A stretch of DNA of 64,000 nucleotides, from positions 1 to 64,000 of the forward strand of contig JACKJI010000005.1 in NCBI GenBank assembly GCA_020638035.1, in the 5' to 3' direction. Shown one piece after another: positions 45,409 to 54,185 of the stretch. The translations under genes and the position numbers were made by a program. This DNA comes from Hyphomicrobiaceae bacterium (GTDB lineage Bacteria; Pseudomonadota; Alphaproteobacteria; Rhizobiales; Hyphomicrobiaceae). The notes beneath the pieces were generated by a model. It saw only the letters and a list, made by a program, of their open reading frames with translations. It had not been told where the DNA came from and did not search any database. Within the stretch, counting starts at the first letter, position 1; each line of letters starts with the position of its first letter.

Positions 45409-46068
45409 TCATAGCTGCGCACCGCGGTGCGCCAGATGCGCGCCGGTCGTCCCGCGCGACAGGAATATGAGGAAGGCATGCATCAGCTTGCCGAACGGGA
45501 ACCAGATGAGGAACACCGCTATGGACAGGATGTGCACGGCGAGCAGTGTTTCGTAGCGCCAGCCGAGGTGGCTGATGGCAAGCAGGCCCGTCGCAACGGG
45601 TAGCATCGTCACCAGCCAGGTGATGTAGTCGTTGGCGGTCGAGATTGCCTTCAGCACGGGGCTTTGCAGCCTGTGCACCAGCGCGGCAATCAGAGAAAGG
45701 AACGTGATGACCGCGACACCGTTGATGATGTTGGTCGGCAATCCGGGCCACGACACGCCGATGAGGCCCTTGAGGAACAGGATGTGTGGCGTGCCGAGAA
45801 AAACGATGATCGCAAGGCCGAGATGGAAAATGTACCCATTGATGGTGGTGAAGCGGGTCGCCTCTGCATAGACGCTCTGCGGCCACATGCGACGGATGAT
45901 CTCGCGGCCTGACGCTACGACGGCACCCGGTGCTCCTTTGCGCGCCGCCGAAAGATCCTTCAACCTCGGCAGCAGAAGAAGTGACGCCAGCCGGAACGCG
46001 ACCCCGAAGGCGAAGACGTAGAGCCCGATCTGCAAGGCAGGTCCACGCGCGAAATCGAGCAGGTCCAT
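45409..46068 (-). CDS. isp1: Isp1-type cytochrome b of the hydrogenase
   Basis: A 219-residue inner-membrane protein with five hydrophobic helices resembling NarI/DsrM cytochrome b subunits. Histidines on the membrane helices (GYIFHLGLA, ALVHRL, ISHLG, AVHILS) can bind two b haems. This type, rather than HupC/HyaC, together with the HdrD-like Isp2 marks the Isp-type hydrogenase. It lies directly after hupS (stop and start separated by two bases) and 54 bases before hupL, so S-isp1-L-isp2 is the gene order. Confidence 0.87.
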   Translation of the reverse strand: MDLLDFARGPALQIGLYVFAFGVAFRLASLLLLPRLKDLSAARKGAPGAVVASGREIIRRMWPQSVYAEATRFTTINGYIFHLGLAIIVFLGTPHILFLKGLIGVSWPGLPTNIINGVAVITFLSLIAALVHRLQSPVLKAISTANDYITWLVTMLPVATGLLAISHLGWRYETLLAVHILSIAVFLIWFPFGKLMHAFLIFLSRGTTGAHLAHRGAQL

Positions 46069-46070
46069 CT

Positions 46071-47150
46071 CTAGCCGTCCTTCTTTTTTGAGTTTGCAGC
46101 GTCAACGGCGGCCGATTTCTTGCGCCGCATGAGTTCTGCGGCTGCGGCTCCCGCCGCCACGCCTGCAACTGCCGCGGCTCCAACACCGATATCGAGTTTG
46201 GCGGTAGCGGCGGCGAGCGGTTCGTAGAAACCGCCTTTGTCCCAGAAGCCCGGTTCCGAGCAGCCGAGGCAGCCGTGTCCGGACTGAATCGGGAACGATG
46301 CGCCGCCGTTCCACTTCAGCGTGGCGCAGGCGTTGTAGGCGATCGGTCCCTTGCAACCGACCTTGTAGAGGCACCAGCCTTTTCGCGCGCCCTCGTCATC
46401 GAAGCTGTTCGCGAACATGCCCCGCTCGTAGAACGGCCGGCGATAGCAGCGGTCGTGGATCGTCTCTCCGAAGAAGGCGAGTGGCCGCCCCTTGGCATCG
46501 AGTTCTGGCAGCTTGCCGAATGACAGCAGGTAGGCGAGCGTGCCGGTCATGGCTTCCGGGATCGGTGGGCATCCCGGGATGTTGACCACCGGCTTGTCCG
46601 TGATGATCTCCGAGATGGCGACGGCGCCTGTCGGGTTGGGATTGGCATGCGGGATGCCGCCGAAAGCCGCGCAGGTTCCGACGGACACGACGGCAAACGC
46701 GTCCTTTGCCGTCTCCTTCAACATGTCGAGGTTGGTGATGCCGGCAATGGTCGAGTAGACGCCGCCGTCCTTCAACGGCACCGACCCGTCGACGACGACG
46801 ATATACTTGCCCTTGTTGGCTTTCATCGCTTCGGTGCGGGCGTGTTCGGCCGCCGCACCCGAAACCGCCTGCAGCGTATGGTGATAGTCGAGCGATATGA
46901 AGTCGAAGATCAGGTCTTCGAGCGTCGGGCTCATCGAGCGGGTAATGGATTCGGTGCAGCCGGTGCATTCCTGGAACGACAACCAGATCACCGATTGCCG
47001 CCGTGCCTTTGCCAGCTCCTCCGCGATCACCCGCGATGCCGACGGCGGCAAAGCCATCAGCGTTGCGACATAGCTCGCATATTTCAGGAATGCGCGCCGC
47101 GAGACACCGCGGCTTTCGAGCGCCTGGGCGAGGGTCTTGTCCTCACGCAT
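46071..47150 (-). CDS. hupS: [NiFe] hydrogenase small subunit
   Basis: Iron-sulfur electron-transfer subunit, 359 residues. The twin-arginine signal is SRRAFLKY at 17-24. The proximal cluster motif is ECTGC (C62, C65), followed by GTCAAFGG and IPGCPP. The medial/distal cluster cysteines are in HDRCYRR, GWCLYKVGCKGP, NACAT and HGCLGC. The CTGC form lacks the extra cysteines of oxygen-tolerant 1d enzymes, so oxygen sensitivity is expected. A C-terminal membrane anchor (about 305-330) ends in a lysine-rich tail. The ATG at 47150 overlaps hupH by eight bases. Confidence 0.95.
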   Translation of the reverse strand: MREDKTLAQALESRGVSRRAFLKYASYVATLMALPPSASRVIAEELAKARRQSVIWLSFQECTGCTESITRSMSPTLEDLIFDFISLDYHHTLQAVSGAAAEHARTEAMKANKGKYIVVVDGSVPLKDGGVYSTIAGITNLDMLKETAKDAFAVVSVGTCAAFGGIPHANPNPTGAVAISEIITDKPVVNIPGCPPIPEAMTGTLAYLLSFGKLPELDAKGRPLAFFGETIHDRCYRRPFYERGMFANSFDDEGARKGWCLYKVGCKGPIAYNACATLKWNGGASFPIQSGHGCLGCSEPGFWDKGGFYEPLAAATAKLDIGVGAAAVAGVAAGAAAAELMRRKKSAAVDAANSKKKDG

Positions 47151-47595
47151 GGATGCTGTCCCTTTCTGCGCTGGATTGGTCGGCTGCCGTGGTCGCTTCG
47201 AGCACCTCGCAGGCTTTGCGTAGTCGCTCCGCCGCCGCACGCGCGTCCTCGCGATGAGTGAGCAGGATCGCTGGAACGTGTGTGATGGCGATTTCCTCGC
47301 TGATGACCTGGCCGTTTCCGCCGAAGTGGCGCACCCACCACACGCCTGCGTACTGGGTTTCCCAGACGTCGGTCTGACCGGCGACATCGAGCGTGGCCTG
47401 CACCTCACCGCGGCCCAGCCGCTGGGCAAGCTTCTCCCGGTCTGCGTCCGTCATGGGCAGGCCGCTGAGGTCGATCGAAGACTGGGCGCCACTTGCCGCG
47501 AACTGATCGAGCAGATCGGCAATTTCGGAAAGGACCGCCTCGGCAAGTCCCGTCACAGCGTCGGCACAGCAATCGGCGGCATCATGCGAGCGCAT
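47143..47595 (-). CDS. hupH: HupH-like hydrogenase maturation protein
   Basis: A 150-residue protein matching the C-terminal domain of HupH/HyaF-type factors: LPMTDADREKLAQRLGRGEVQATLDVAGQ with VWWVRHFGGNG and EEIAITHVPAILL. HupH proteins assist maturation of the small or large subunit and protection from oxygen. It is shorter than full HupH (about 280 residues) and seems to hold one domain only. I chose the ATG at 47595, which overlaps hupD by 14 bases. The hupS start lies inside its 3-prime end. Confidence 0.8.
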   Translation of the reverse strand: MRSHDAADCCADAVTGLAEAVLSEIADLLDQFAASGAQSSIDLSGLPMTDADREKLAQRLGRGEVQATLDVAGQTDVWETQYAGVWWVRHFGGNGQVISEEIAITHVPAILLTHREDARAAAERLRKACEVLEATTAADQSSAERDSIHA

Positions 47596-48070
47596 CGGCC
47601 GACCACCTTTCAATGTATTCCATGACCTTGCGACAAACGTCTGGAACGGCCGCCGCGACAGCGGGCGTCGGCTCAAGACCCCATTCGGTAGAGGCAGGTT
47701 GGATGGCGATCAGCACTCGACGGGCGGGCCGCCCAGACGTCAACGCGGCCGCATCGAGCAGATCGGCAGCGGCAACCTCATGCGCCGTGCGCTTCTTGCC
47801 GGTGAGTCTGCGGTCCATCGCTTCGCCCTCGAAGCAACGGACATCGCCCGCGCTACCGCCTGTCTCTCCGGCGTCGACGAGAATCAACGAATGGGCTGCC
47901 TCGATGTCAGGTAGTAGCGCGAGGCCAAGTGTGCCGCCGTCGCACAGTCTTACGCCGCGATGCTCATTGATCATGGAGCGGAGGGCATCGAGCACATGAA
48001 CGCCGACGCCATCGTCGCTTAGCAACGAATTGCCAAGGCCCAGAACGAGGATTGCCTCGTCGTCCGGCAT
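47582..48070 (-). CDS. hupD: Hydrogenase maturation protease
   Basis: A 162-residue endopeptidase of the HycI/HupD family that removes the C-terminal peptide of the large subunit after nickel insertion. The motif LVLGLGNSLLSDDGVGVHVL near the N-terminus holds the first metal-binding acidic residue, VDAGETGG the second, and a histidine (AHEVAAADLL) follows. GGGAG stands a few bases before the ATG at 48070; a TTG four codons upstream is less likely. It is the first gene of the hydrogenase structural unit, an uncommon leading position for the protease. Confidence 0.9.
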   Translation of the reverse strand: MPDDEAILVLGLGNSLLSDDGVGVHVLDALRSMINEHRGVRLCDGGTLGLALLPDIEAAHSLILVDAGETGGSAGDVRCFEGEAMDRRLTGKKRTAHEVAAADLLDAAALTSGRPARRVLIAIQPASTEWGLEPTPAVAAAVPDVCRKVMEYIERWSADALA

Positions 48071-48131
48071 GGAGGCTCCCAAACCGATGCACGCTCTGGT
48101 CGGAAGCTAGAGGCTTCTCTGCGCGACCGCA

Positions 48132-48145
48132 CTAAACTGGATCAA
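48132..48145 (-). promoter_or_regulatory. Half-conserved FNR/FixK-type box before hupD
   Basis: TTGATCCAG followed by TTTAG on the minus strand has a perfect left half of the anaerobox (TTGAT-N4-ATCAA) but a poor right half. It lies 62 bases before the hupD start. It could serve the Crp/Fnr regulator encoded next door. Confidence 0.3.
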
Positions 48146-48250
48146 GCGGGCACGCGTGCAGCAGCGCAGGGGTCGCACCACGCGCCGGTACATAATGCAG
48201 ATGGCAAGGCGGCATCGCTCTGCTGCCTGCACCTTCGTTCGCGAAAAGGT

Positions 48251-49090
48251 TCAGTCCACGCTTGCATGGCGCGTGAGCGCCTGCCGCGCCTTTCGCGGCA
48301 TCTCCGTGAAATGAAGATAGCCGCCTTCGAAGCCGGCAGCCTCTTCCAGCCCGCGCACATCGGTGATCCGGCAGCGCTGCACAGGGCGATACTCGCAGGT
48401 GATGAGGCCTGCAGCCTGCATCGATCGCATCATCCGGTTGACGTGCACGCTGGTGAGCCCGACACAGTCCGCAATGAGTTCCTGCGTCAGGGGCATATCG
48501 AAGGTATCGCCGTCCGCAAGACCGAGGATCTGCAGGCGCCGCCACAGCTCCACGAGCAGATGGGCGACCCGCTCATATGCGGTGCGCCGCCCAATGCTGA
48601 CGAGGTGCTCGAGCAGTATGGATTCTTCCCGAGCCGTACACCAGAAGATCGCCGCGCACAGCATCGGATGCCGCTCGATCAGTCCAACGATGTCCTCCAC
48701 CCGGAACTCAGAGTATGAAACCTGCGTGACCGTCGTGATGTCGTAGTCGGAATGGCTCATCACCGTGGCATTGAGGCACATCAGGTCGCCCGGCAGGATG
48801 AAGTTGGCGATCTGTCGCCGGCCGTTGCCGCGCACGAGGTAGCGGACGGCCCAGCCTGAGTTGAGCAACAGGATCGACTTGTACGTCTGCCCGTGTCGGA
48901 TGATGTCGGTACCCGCGGGCAGCACGCCATGCGCATACTCGATGGAGCGCAGGTGCTGGATCTGCTCGTCGGAGATGTGAGCGAACACCGCGAGCTTGCG
49001 GAACAGCAATGGCGTGAGAGCGGGGATGCGATCGGTCCCGACAACTCCGGAACCTCGGTGCAGCCTCTTTCCGATGGTTGGCTTGGGCAT
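48251..49090 (-). CDS. Crp/Fnr-family transcription regulator
   Basis: A 279-residue regulator: cyclic-nucleotide-like sensory domain (about 30-145, GTDIIRHGQTYKSILLLNSGWAVRYLV) and a C-terminal winged helix (about 180-245, MPLTQELIADCVGLTSVHVNRMMRSMQ). The cysteines needed for an FNR [4Fe-4S] cluster are not in the expected N-terminal pattern, so the signal is unknown. It lies between the hydrogenase structural unit (same strand, 180 bases ahead of hupD) and the divergent hyp genes, so control of hydrogenase expression is likely but unproven. The start ATG at 49090 is the first in frame. Confidence 0.85.
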   Translation of the reverse strand: MPKPTIGKRLHRGSGVVGTDRIPALTPLLFRKLAVFAHISDEQIQHLRSIEYAHGVLPAGTDIIRHGQTYKSILLLNSGWAVRYLVRGNGRRQIANFILPGDLMCLNATVMSHSDYDITTVTQVSYSEFRVEDIVGLIERHPMLCAAIFWCTAREESILLEHLVSIGRRTAYERVAHLLVELWRRLQILGLADGDTFDMPLTQELIADCVGLTSVHVNRMMRSMQAAGLITCEYRPVQRCRITDVRGLEEAAGFEGGYLHFTEMPRKARQALTRHASVD

Positions 49091-49222
49091 GAATCAATCC
49101 GGCGTTGCGGTGGGCCTGTTCGAAGACCTTAACCGAAATTAGTGTGAGCATATCAAAACAGACCTATATTAATTGCTTGTGGGCAACTCGGCCAGCATCG
49201 CTTGGCAGGAGAGCGGAAGTGC

Positions 49223-49489
49223 ATGTGCCTCGCAATCCCAATGCAGGTCATCGAGATTGACGGACTTACCGCCCGCTGCGAGGCCAAAGGCGTCGAGCGG
49301 CGGGTCAGCCTGTTCCTGATGCAGCACGAGCCGGTCGGAGTGGGGGACATGGTGCTCGTCCACGTCGGCTATGCCATCCAGAAGATGTCCGAGTCGGAGG
49401 CGCGCATGTCCTGGCAGCTCCTCGACGAGGTGCTGGAGGCATCGGCGGTGGCCACCGAAGCGTCCGTGGAGCCCATCGAGCATGCATGA
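49223..49489 (+). CDS. hypC: Hydrogenase maturation chaperone HypC
   Basis: An 88-residue chaperone that carries the Fe(CN)2CO unit with HypD and hands it to the large subunit. It begins MCLAIPMQV, so the essential cysteine follows the initiator methionine; this fixes the start at 49223, with AGGAG upstream. The VGDMVLVHVGYAIQKM segment is the conserved core. It is first in the hypCABDFE unit and divergent from the Crp/Fnr-type gene. The hypA ATG overlaps its end. The 132-base divergent interval contains TTGC-N6-GCAA (49173-49186), a possible regulator site. Confidence 0.95.
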   Translation: MCLAIPMQVIEIDGLTARCEAKGVERRVSLFLMQHEPVGVGDMVLVHVGYAIQKMSESEARMSWQLLDEVLEASAVATEASVEPIEHA

Positions 49490-49874
49490 GCTTTCGATTG
49501 CGGAGGGCCTCGTCGCGGAAGCGTGCCGCGTCGCGGCCCAGCATCGCGCCCGCCGTATCGATACCGTGTTCGTAAAGGCCGGCGCGCTTTCGGGCGTCGA
49601 GCCGCCGTTGCTGCAGCGCGCGTTTACTGTGGCGCGCGCGGGTACGGTTGCGCGCGATGCACGCCTGTTGATCGAGCTAGGACCGGTTGAGGTCTTCTGT
49701 CCGCAGTGTGGCGCGGTTTCCGGCGCCGCAGTAAACCGGATCGTTTGCCAGGCGTGCGGCAACTGGCGGGTCGAGATCGTCTCGGGCGAGGAGTTGATCC
49801 TCAGTCGGCTGGAGTTGTCGGAAATAGGCGAGGAGCGGGAGCAGCCATGTGTGACACCTGCGGATGCACCATAA
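49482..49874 (+). CDS. hypA: Nickel metallochaperone HypA
   Basis: A 130-residue HypA: MHELSIAEG at the N-terminus gives the nickel-binding His2, and the zinc site is formed by CPQC and CQAC in the C-terminal half. With HypB it inserts nickel into the large subunit. It overlaps hypC by eight bases and hypB by 28, a tight arrangement consistent with one translated unit. It is slightly longer than usual at the C-terminus. Confidence 0.95.
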   Translation: MHELSIAEGLVAEACRVAAQHRARRIDTVFVKAGALSGVEPPLLQRAFTVARAGTVARDARLLIELGPVEVFCPQCGAVSGAAVNRIVCQACGNWRVEIVSGEELILSRLELSEIGEEREQPCVTPADAP

Positions 49875-50674
49875 CCCCCGGCAACGCGCATCTGGTCGCG
49901 GCCGGCGGGCCCCATGCCCACACCACGGATGGCCGCGCGACCGTCGATGTTCTGGCGAACCTGTTGGCCGAGAACGACCATATGGCACGTCACAACAGGC
50001 AAAAACTGGAGCGTCATGGGGTTCTCGCCGTCAACCTGATGTCCTCGCCCGGCTCAGGCAAGACGAGTCTGCTCGAGGCGACGATCCCAGCGGTGCGGGA
50101 CCGGCTGGCGATGGCGGTAATCGAAGGCGATCTCGCCACCCAGAACGACGCCGAGCGCATCCGTCGGTTAGGCATCCCAGCCGTGCAGATCACGACAGGC
50201 CAGGCTTGCCACCTCGACGCGCACATGGTGCACGATGCGTTGCACCGCATAGACCTTGAATCGATTGACCTCCTGTTCATCGAGAATGTCGGCAACCTCG
50301 TATGCCCGGCAAGCTTCGATCTTGGCCATCACCTGAACGTCGCCCTGCTGTCCGTGACCGAGGGTGACGACAAGCCGGCCAAGTACCCCGTCATGTTCCG
50401 TGGCGCCGATCTCGTCCTGCTGACCAAGGCAGACTTGCTTGGTGTCATCGACGATTTCGATACGGCCCGCGCAGAGGCTCACGTCCGCTCTCTGGCCAAT
50501 CCCGCGCCCGTCATGCCCGTCTCGACGCGCCGCGCGGATATGCTGCGTGGCTGGCTCGCATGGCTCGACGAGCGCATGGCGGCGCGGCAGATGGGCCTTG
50601 TGCAGCGCCCGCGCATCGCCCGCGACAGTGGCGCCCTTGCCCACGAAACTCTTGCCCACGTGGCTCACGTATGA
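49847..50674 (+). CDS. hypB: GTPase HypB, nickel insertion
   Basis: A 275-residue GTPase. The N-terminal MCDTCGC motif is a nickel-binding site, and the long histidine-rich stretch of some rhizobial HypB proteins is absent (only GPHAHTTDG), so nickel storage is not expected. The P-loop is SSPGSGKTS, with the metal/GTP site in EGDLATQNDAER and switch region IENVGNLVCPASFDLG. The ATG at 49847 lies inside hypA. Its TGA overlaps the hypD ATG (ATGA). Confidence 0.95.
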   Translation: MCDTCGCTITPGNAHLVAAGGPHAHTTDGRATVDVLANLLAENDHMARHNRQKLERHGVLAVNLMSSPGSGKTSLLEATIPAVRDRLAMAVIEGDLATQNDAERIRRLGIPAVQITTGQACHLDAHMVHDALHRIDLESIDLLFIENVGNLVCPASFDLGHHLNVALLSVTEGDDKPAKYPVMFRGADLVLLTKADLLGVIDDFDTARAEAHVRSLANPAPVMPVSTRRADMLRGWLAWLDERMAARQMGLVQRPRIARDSGALAHETLAHVAHV

Positions 50675-51822
50675 AAAGCGCGCGCGAGTGGCTGGAGGAG
50701 ATCCGCCGGCTTCCTTTGCCGGCCGGGATCCGCGTGATGAACGTGTGCGGCGGGCACGAGCGGACCATCGCGATGGCGGGCCTGCGCCGCGTGCTCCCCG
50801 CTTCAATCGAATTGATCGCAGGACCCGGCTGTCCCGTCTGCGTCTGCCCGGAAGAGGACATTCACGCGGCGATCCTTCTGGCGATGCAGCAGGGTGTAAC
50901 ACTCGTTGCATTCGGGGACATGCTGCGTGTGCCGGCCAATGGCCCACGCTCCGCGCCGCGCTCGCTCGACGAGGCGCGTGCCGCGGGCGCCGATATCCGC
51001 CCGATTGCCGCGCCGCAAGAGGCGCGGAGAATAGCCTTGGAGCATCCCGGCTCGCAGGTGATCTTCTTTGCAGCCGGTTTCGAGACCACCATCGCCCCGG
51101 TGGCCGCACTTCTCGCCGAAGGTGTGCCCGACAATCTGTCGGTGTTGCTCTCGGGGCGCCTGACATGGCCGGCAGTCGCAATGCTGCTCGATAGCGAGAC
51201 GCCGGGCTTTGATGCGCTTATCGCCCCAGGACATGTCTCTACTATCATGGGACCCGAGGAATGGGCGTTTGTGCCTGAGCGCCATCGGATTCCGGCCGCG
51301 GTCGGTGGCTTCACCGCCGAAAGCCTGCTAGCCGCGCTCTACTCCGTGCTGCGCCAGCGGATCGAGGGGCGCGCCGTCCTCGACAACGCCTACGCAACGG
51401 CCGTGCGGCCGGGCGGCAACCGGACGGCTCGTTTGCTGCTGGAAACCACCCTGGATGTGGTCGACGCCCCGTGGCGCGGCATCGGTACGATTGCCAAGTC
51501 CGGTTTCAGGTTGAAGGCAGGTTACGCTGCAATCGACGCGCGCTTGCGCTTTCCGATCGAGATTGACGCCAGTCGCAAGCGGGCGGGCGACATGCCCCCG
51601 GGCTGCGATTGCGCTCGAGTCGTTCTGGGAAAGATCCATCCGCCGCAGTGCCGTCTCTATGGAGCGGCCTGTACGCCGCATGATCCGGTTGGTCCATGCA
51701 TGGTGTCGGACGAAGGGGCCTGCCGGATCTGGTGGTCGAGTGGCGTCAGGGAACGCCAGAACCCGTCATCGGCTGTTTCGGTGGCGGCGGTCTGTGCTGC
51801 GCCCGGCGGCGGACGTGCGTGA
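50671..51822 (+). CDS. hypD: Hydrogenase maturation protein HypD
   Basis: A 383-residue iron-sulfur scaffold on which the Fe(CN)2CO group is built with HypC. The family signatures are present: MNVCGGHE near residue 25, GPGCPVCVCPEEDI near 55, FFAAGFETT, and the C-terminal cysteines in PPGCDCARVVLGKIHPPQC that hold the [4Fe-4S] cluster. A tail of about 25 residues after DEGACRIWW is poorly conserved. The start overlaps hypB by four bases; hypF begins 12 bases after the stop. Confidence 0.95.
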   Translation: MKSAREWLEEIRRLPLPAGIRVMNVCGGHERTIAMAGLRRVLPASIELIAGPGCPVCVCPEEDIHAAILLAMQQGVTLVAFGDMLRVPANGPRSAPRSLDEARAAGADIRPIAAPQEARRIALEHPGSQVIFFAAGFETTIAPVAALLAEGVPDNLSVLLSGRLTWPAVAMLLDSETPGFDALIAPGHVSTIMGPEEWAFVPERHRIPAAVGGFTAESLLAALYSVLRQRIEGRAVLDNAYATAVRPGGNRTARLLLETTLDVVDAPWRGIGTIAKSGFRLKAGYAAIDARLRFPIEIDASRKRAGDMPPGCDCARVVLGKIHPPQCRLYGAACTPHDPVGPCMVSDEGACRIWWSSGVRERQNPSSAVSVAAVCAAPGGGRA

Positions 51823-51833
51823 GGTCATAGCCG

Positions 51834-54185
51834 ATGAACGTCCAGGCAACGAGTCTCGACGGTGATCGATCCCGTCAGAATTCCGGCGAGATCGTCGCCC
51901 GCCACATCATCGTTTGCGGCATGGTGCAAGGGGTCGGCTTTCGCCCCTTCGTTCACCGTCTTGCCACCGGGCTCGGTCTCAAGGGCAGTGTCCGCAATCT
52001 GTCAGGCCATGTCGAAATCCATGTCGAGGGCAGGCTTGACGATGTCGAGGAATTCCAGCAGCGGCTGACCGCGGACGCGCCACCGTTGGCCCGCCCGATA
52101 ATCGCCAGCATCACGATCGCAACCCACAGGGCTGCTGGTTTCGAGATCCTCGGCAGCGCCATGTCGGGCCAGGCGGACGTGCATCTGCCACCCGATCGGT
52201 TCTTGTGCGAGGACTGCTGGCGGGAGCTGTTCGATCCATCGAATCGCCGCTACCGGCATCCGTTCATCACCTGCACCCAATGTGGGCCACGCTATACCCT
52301 GATCGAAAGACTTCCCTACGATCGGGAGAACACCGGCATGTCGCGTTTCCCGTTGTGCGCCGACTGCCGTGCCGAGTACGAGTCCCCTGGAGACAGGCGT
52401 TTCCACGCTGAGCCTCTGAGCTGCCGGGCTTGCGGGCCACGGCTTGCCTTCAAGGTGCGGGGTGCCGCGGACGTCGTATCTGGCGACGAGGCGGCCCTTG
52501 CGGCCGCCGTCGCGGAGCTTGGCCGGGGCGCGATCATCGCCGTGCGTGGCATCGGCGGCTATCATTTGATGTGTGACGCCTCGAATGCTGAGGCGGTCGC
52601 CACGTTGCGCCGACGCAAGCGGCGTCCGTCAAAGCCGTTGGCCGTTTTGTTTCCCCAGTCGGGTGTTGACGGGCTCGACGTCGTTCGCCAAAGCGTCGTG
52701 CTGGACGACGTGGCCGCTGGAGTGCTTCGTGATCCTGCGCGGCCGATCGTGCTCGCCCCGCGGCGAGCGGATTGCCCTGTGACGCGCGAGCTGGCGCCTG
52801 GTCTGGATACGATCGGTGTCTTCCTTCCCTATAGTCCGCTGCATGCGCTGCTGACGTCAGATATCGGCCGCCCGTTGGTAGCAACCTCGGCCAACGTCAG
52901 CGGCGAGCCGGTGATCATCGACAGCGGCGATGCCGAACTGCGGCTCGCGCATATCGCCGATGGCATCCTGCATCACGACCGGCCGATCCTGCGCCCCGCA
53001 GACGATGCGGTTGTGCACGTCGTTGCCGGCTCGGCGCGAGCGCTGCGGCTTGGCCGCGGCACCGCGCCACTTGAACTTACACTCCCCAGGCCGCTTCCAC
53101 GCCCGGTGCTGGCCGTCGGCGGCCAGATGAAGTGCGCCATCGGTATCGGCTTTGACGACCGCGCCGTCCTCTCCCCTCACATCGGCGATCTCGAAAGTCC
53201 GCGTGCGCTTGGTGTCTTTGAGCATCTGGCGGCGGACTTGCCGCGCATCCATGCAATCGAGCCTGCCGTTGTCGTCGCCGATGCACACCCACACTATGTC
53301 TCTTCGCGCTGGGCAAGGTCGGGCAACCGGCCTGTCATCGAGGTTCTTCATCATCATGCGCACGCGTCCGGCCTGGGGGGCGAACATCCGCACGTGGACA
53401 ACTGGCTGGTATTCGTGTGGGACGCGACCGGCATGGGCGCCGATGCAGCGATCTGGGGCGGCGAGGCGTTGGTTGGTCGGCCGGGCAATTGGCGGCGCGT
53501 CGCAAGCATTCGGCCGCTACGCCCGCTCGGGCTTGATCTCGCTGCGCGCGCGCCATGGCGGTCCGCCGCAGCGGTCATGTGGGAATGCGGTCTGCCATTC
53601 GCCCCACCCCTCGCACCCGGCGAGGCCGAACTCGCGCGTCTCGCCTGGGATCGCGGTCTCAATGCGCCGCCGACGTCGGGAATCGGTCGTCTCTTCGACG
53701 CGGCAGCCACACTCATTCTGGATCTTCGCACGGCGAGCTTCGAGGGCGAGGCGCCGATGCAGTTGGAAGCGCTGGCCTGGCGCGGCTACCAACCGGCACT
53801 GTCGCCCCTACGCCTGCCACTGGCCCGTGACGAAAAGTGCATTCTGCGCAGCGATTGGCGGCCGCTGATCGTCGCAATTGCCGACACGGACAAGTCTCCA
53901 CAACTGCGCGCGCACCAATTCCACCTCGCACTCGCCGCCATGCTGGTGGATCAGGCGCATGCCATTCGCGAGCGCCTTGCCGCCGAAGGGGCTCCCCCGT
54001 TTGAGGCGGTCGGCCTGACGGGAGGCGTCTTCCAGAACAAACTGCTGGCCGAGATGGTGCACGAGCGTCTGGCCACGGAAGGTTTCACCGCACTCATGCC
54101 GGTGCAGGTTCCTGCAAATGACGGCGGACTGGCTTTCGGTCAGATCGTCGAAGCCGCGGCACGTCTTGAGGACACCATGCGATGA
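51834..54185 (+). CDS. hypF: Carbamoyltransferase HypF
   Basis: A 783-residue enzyme making the cyanide ligands of the active-site iron from carbamoyl phosphate. Domains in order: acylphosphatase (residues 20-110, GMVQGVGFRPFVHRLA), two zinc-finger segments (CEDCWREL, CTQCGPR, CADCRAEYE, CRACGP), a YrdC-like domain (about 225-400, KRRPSKPLAVLF and SANVSGEP), and a Kae1-like carbamoyltransferase (after 420, HHHAHASGL and GLTGGVFQNKLL). The length is normal and the motifs intact. The hypE ATG overlaps its stop. Confidence 0.95.
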   Translation: MNVQATSLDGDRSRQNSGEIVARHIIVCGMVQGVGFRPFVHRLATGLGLKGSVRNLSGHVEIHVEGRLDDVEEFQQRLTADAPPLARPIIASITIATHRAAGFEILGSAMSGQADVHLPPDRFLCEDCWRELFDPSNRRYRHPFITCTQCGPRYTLIERLPYDRENTGMSRFPLCADCRAEYESPGDRRFHAEPLSCRACGPRLAFKVRGAADVVSGDEAALAAAVAELGRGAIIAVRGIGGYHLMCDASNAEAVATLRRRKRRPSKPLAVLFPQSGVDGLDVVRQSVVLDDVAAGVLRDPARPIVLAPRRADCPVTRELAPGLDTIGVFLPYSPLHALLTSDIGRPLVATSANVSGEPVIIDSGDAELRLAHIADGILHHDRPILRPADDAVVHVVAGSARALRLGRGTAPLELTLPRPLPRPVLAVGGQMKCAIGIGFDDRAVLSPHIGDLESPRALGVFEHLAADLPRIHAIEPAVVVADAHPHYVSSRWARSGNRPVIEVLHHHAHASGLGGEHPHVDNWLVFVWDATGMGADAAIWGGEALVGRPGNWRRVASIRPLRPLGLDLAARAPWRSAAAVMWECGLPFAPPLAPGEAELARLAWDRGLNAPPTSGIGRLFDAAATLILDLRTASFEGEAPMQLEALAWRGYQPALSPLRLPLARDEKCILRSDWRPLIVAIADTDKSPQLRAHQFHLALAAMLVDQAHAIRERLAAEGAPPFEAVGLTGGVFQNKLLAEMVHERLATEGFTALMPVQVPANDGGLAFGQIVEAAARLEDTMR

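Noticed and set aside
46071..47150. Oxygen-tolerant (six-cysteine proximal cluster) hydrogenase
   Set aside because: HupS reads ECTGC and not the CTCC-type pattern with extra cysteines, and the accessory subunits are of Isp type.
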